A stretch of DNA of 7,151 nt from Actinomycetota bacterium (lineage in GTDB: Bacteria; Actinomycetota; Actinomycetes; S36-B12). Location: positions 1 to 7,151 of the forward strand of contig WLHM01000062.1 in NCBI GenBank assembly GCA_009702725.1, written 5' to 3'. The notes beneath the pieces were generated by a model. The model saw nothing but the letters and a program-made list of their open reading frames with translations. It searched no databases and was not told the DNA's origin. The position numbers and the translations under genes are program-made. Below are positions 6,175-7,151 of the stretch, in pieces. The number at the start of each line of letters is the position of its first letter. Position 1 is the stretch's first letter.

Positions 6175-6180
6175 TAGGTT
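6175..6180 (+). promoter_or_regulatory. Candidate -10 of the LysM/division-inhibitor promoter
   Basis: TAGGTT fits TAnnnT and is identical to the -10 proposed for lexA on the other strand. The expected -35 position (about 6152-6157) has no TTGACA-like hexamer and falls inside the tandem LexA boxes. A start near 6187 would leave a leader of about 42 nt. Confidence 0.4.
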
Positions 6181-6228
6181 CCAACTAATCAATTGGCCGA
6201 TCTGGGCCGATACCGAAAGGAAGACAAG

Positions 6229-6606
6229 ATGGCAATGACAGCGCCCTTCCCCGCGCGAGTGCAAGGCTCCGCCGCGGCCGCAAGCACCGCTACTTCCAAC
6301 CTCCGACTGACCAACAGGGGTCGGGTCTTACTCCTATTGGTCACAATTTTGACGCTGTTTACCGTGGTCGTGGCATCAGGTCGATTCACGGCGCAGGCCA
6401 CGGTCAACTCTGACATGGCAGGCCAATCTGCCCCGGCTACCGCCGTGGTGGTCGTGCAAGCTGGCGAGTCCTTGTGGTCGATTGCTCAGCAGGTGGCTCC
6501 TGGCACTGATCCCCGCGAAATGGTCAGCCGAATCCGTGATCTAAATGGATTGGCCGATGCGGTAGTTAGCCCCGGTCAGTCGCTACTAGTGCCACGACTT
6601 CGCTAG
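6229..6606 (+). CDS. Small membrane-anchored LysM protein, probable SOS-induced cell-division inhibitor (YneA/DivS/ChiZ-like)
   Basis: A 125-aa protein with three parts. A cytoplasmic N-terminus (1-32) carries Arg10, 26, 30 and 32 and is rich in Ala/Ser. A single transmembrane helix spans about 33-49 (V-L-L-L-L-V-T-I-L-T-L-F). An extracytoplasmic LysM peptidoglycan-binding domain (about 73-122) includes V-V-V-Q-A-G-E-S-L-W-S-I-A, a predicted helix ending in L-N-G-L, and S-P-G-Q-S-L-L-V-P. The start is ATG 6229, with AGGA at 6218-6221 and a 7-nt spacer; TTG 6193 would only add 12 unconvincing residues. The gene is divergent from lexA and lies behind two LexA boxes, exactly as YneA in Bacillus and Rv2719c/ChiZ in mycobacteria lie beside lexA. 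Those proteins delay septation after DNA damage. The function here is inferred from architecture, position and operators; no hydrolase domain is visible. Confidence 0.85.
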   Translation: MAMTAPFPARVQGSAAAASTATSNLRLTNRGRVLLLLVTILTLFTVVVASGRFTAQATVNSDMAGQSAPATAVVVVQAGESLWSIAQQVAPGTDPREMVSRIRDLNGLADAVVSPGQSLLVPRLR

Positions 6607-6682
6607 CTTTCCCAAGGGAGCAGGCTCGGCACTACCATCTGGGTGCGTACCTCACGTGTTTGTTGCCCCAATGGAGTCCAAA
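6607..6682 (+). other. Gap between the LysM gene and fdhD: no terminator seen
   Basis: These 76 nt hold no convincing hairpin-plus-T-run and no clear promoter. The only obvious element is GGAG at 6673-6676, the Shine-Dalgarno that selects ATG 6683 for fdhD. Read-through from the SOS-controlled promoter into fdhD is therefore possible but unproven. Confidence 0.4.
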
Positions 6683-7151
6683 ATGTTTGCAGTTGGCCGG
6701 TATCGGGTTGAACGCGTAACCGATGGCGTGCGCAGCCATGTGGCCGATGAGGTTGCGGTTGAAGAACCGCTTGAAATTCGAATAGCGGGTTGCCCACCGT
6801 GGCGCACTATGCGCACACCAGGTGATGACATAGATCTGGCTTTAGGGTGGTTGGTGAGTGAAGGTGCGATCACCTCCGCCGATGAGGTCTTTAGCGCCCA
6901 AGAATGTAGTAGTGGTGAAGGCTTGGAGCGCGCCTCCTCGGTTGACATAACATTGCGCGAAGGCGTCCAGCCACCGCTGGCCCGTTCATATGCTGCGAGC
7001 AGTAGTTGTGGGGTTTGTGGCTCTGATACCAACCTTGATGTACTGAGTAGATGCACTTGGCCACTTGGTGAGGTTAAAACGCAAGTATCACCTGAGGTTC
7101 TGCTTAGTTTTCCCGATCAACTCTGTGAGTCCCAGCGCGGTTTCGGGCGCA
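6683..7151 (+). CDS. fdhD: Sulfurtransferase FdhD (formate dehydrogenase accessory protein), 3' end cut by the window
   Basis: In E. coli FdhD carries sulfur from the cysteine desulfurase IscS to the Mo-bis-MGD cofactor of formate dehydrogenase, which makes the enzyme active; it is cytosolic. The frame runs open to the window end, giving 156 codons of a family usually about 260-290 aa. Family hallmarks are visible: D-E-V-A-V-E-E-P-L-E-I-R (22-33), T-M-R-T-P-G-D-D-I-D-L-A-L-G-W-L (42-57) and S-S-S-C-G-V-C-G (106-113), holding the sulfur-carrying Cys109 and Cys112. ATG 6683 is chosen because GGAG lies 6 nt upstream. In-frame ATG 6671 and GTG 6656 are alternatives without a ribosome-binding site. 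No formate dehydrogenase gene is in view, so its client is elsewhere. Confidence 0.92.
   Translation, partial: MFAVGRYRVERVTDGVRSHVADEVAVEEPLEIRIAGCPPWRTMRTPGDDIDLALGWLVSEGAITSADEVFSAQECSSGEGLERASSVDITLREGVQPPLARSYAASSSCGVCGSDTNLDVLSRCTWPLGEVKTQVSPEVLLSFPDQLCESQRGFGR

Noticed and set aside
5978..6184. A 68-codon minus-strand open frame in the lexA-LysM intergenic region.
   Set aside because: It runs through all three LexA boxes and the predicted lexA promoter, has no domain, and the region is better explained as regulatory.
6002..6610. A 12-bp inverted repeat, AAAGCTAGCGAA (6002-6013) and TTCGCTAGCTTT (6599-6610), flanking the SOS region and the LysM gene.
   Set aside because: About one 12-bp match is expected by chance among all position pairs in a window of this size, the second copy spans the end of a coding region, and no transposase or target duplication is present.

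Overview
The window looks like a chromosomal housekeeping and DNA-repair segment of an actinobacterium (Actinomycetota). By eye the base composition is moderate and not strongly GC-rich. Three things point that way. The gene order dapF-hflX-dinG-lexA matches a neighbourhood I know from actinobacterial chromosomes such as Streptomyces. The LexA operators are of the actinobacterial TCGAAC-N4-GTTCGA type. A small LysM protein is divergent from lexA, as Rv2719c/ChiZ is in Mycobacterium. The moderate GC and short intergenic gaps would suit a streamlined, perhaps aquatic, lineage, but that is inference.

Layout, left to right. (1) The 3' end of a GT4-type glycosyltransferase (to 256). (2) dapF, the lysine/peptidoglycan-precursor epimerase (266-1114). 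(3) hflX, a ribosome-associated GTPase (1172-2578). (4) dinG, an Fe-S XPD-like helicase (2571-4553), overlapping hflX by 8 nt. (5) A vapBC toxin-antitoxin pair (4608-5230) with a 17-bp operator-like palindrome lying over the vapB ribosome-binding site. (6) lexA on the minus strand (5268-5963), convergent with vapC. (7) A regulatory region of about 265 bp (5964-6228) with three LexA (SOS) boxes. One sits on the -35 of a predicted lexA promoter. Two are exactly back to back upstream of the next gene. Two other dyads lie in the lexA promoter and leader. (8) A 125-aa single-span LysM protein (6229-6606), best read as the SOS-induced cell-division inhibitor of the YneA/DivS/ChiZ group. (9) The 5' part of fdhD (6683 to the end), the sulfurtransferase that activates formate dehydrogenase, cut by the window edge.

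How it works together. The most coherent unit is the lexA/LysM pair. LexA should repress itself through one box and the division inhibitor through a tandem pair, so that DNA damage both re-sets LexA and delays division. dinG, a helicase acting on damaged or structured DNA, lies close by but shows no SOS box of its own. vapBC looks like an insertion between dinG and lexA. The genes at both edges (a glycosyltransferase where I would expect miaA, and fdhD where I would expect nrdR) differ from the arrangement I recall in relatives. Nothing seen amounts to a clearly new system. The best lead is the architecture of the SOS control region.
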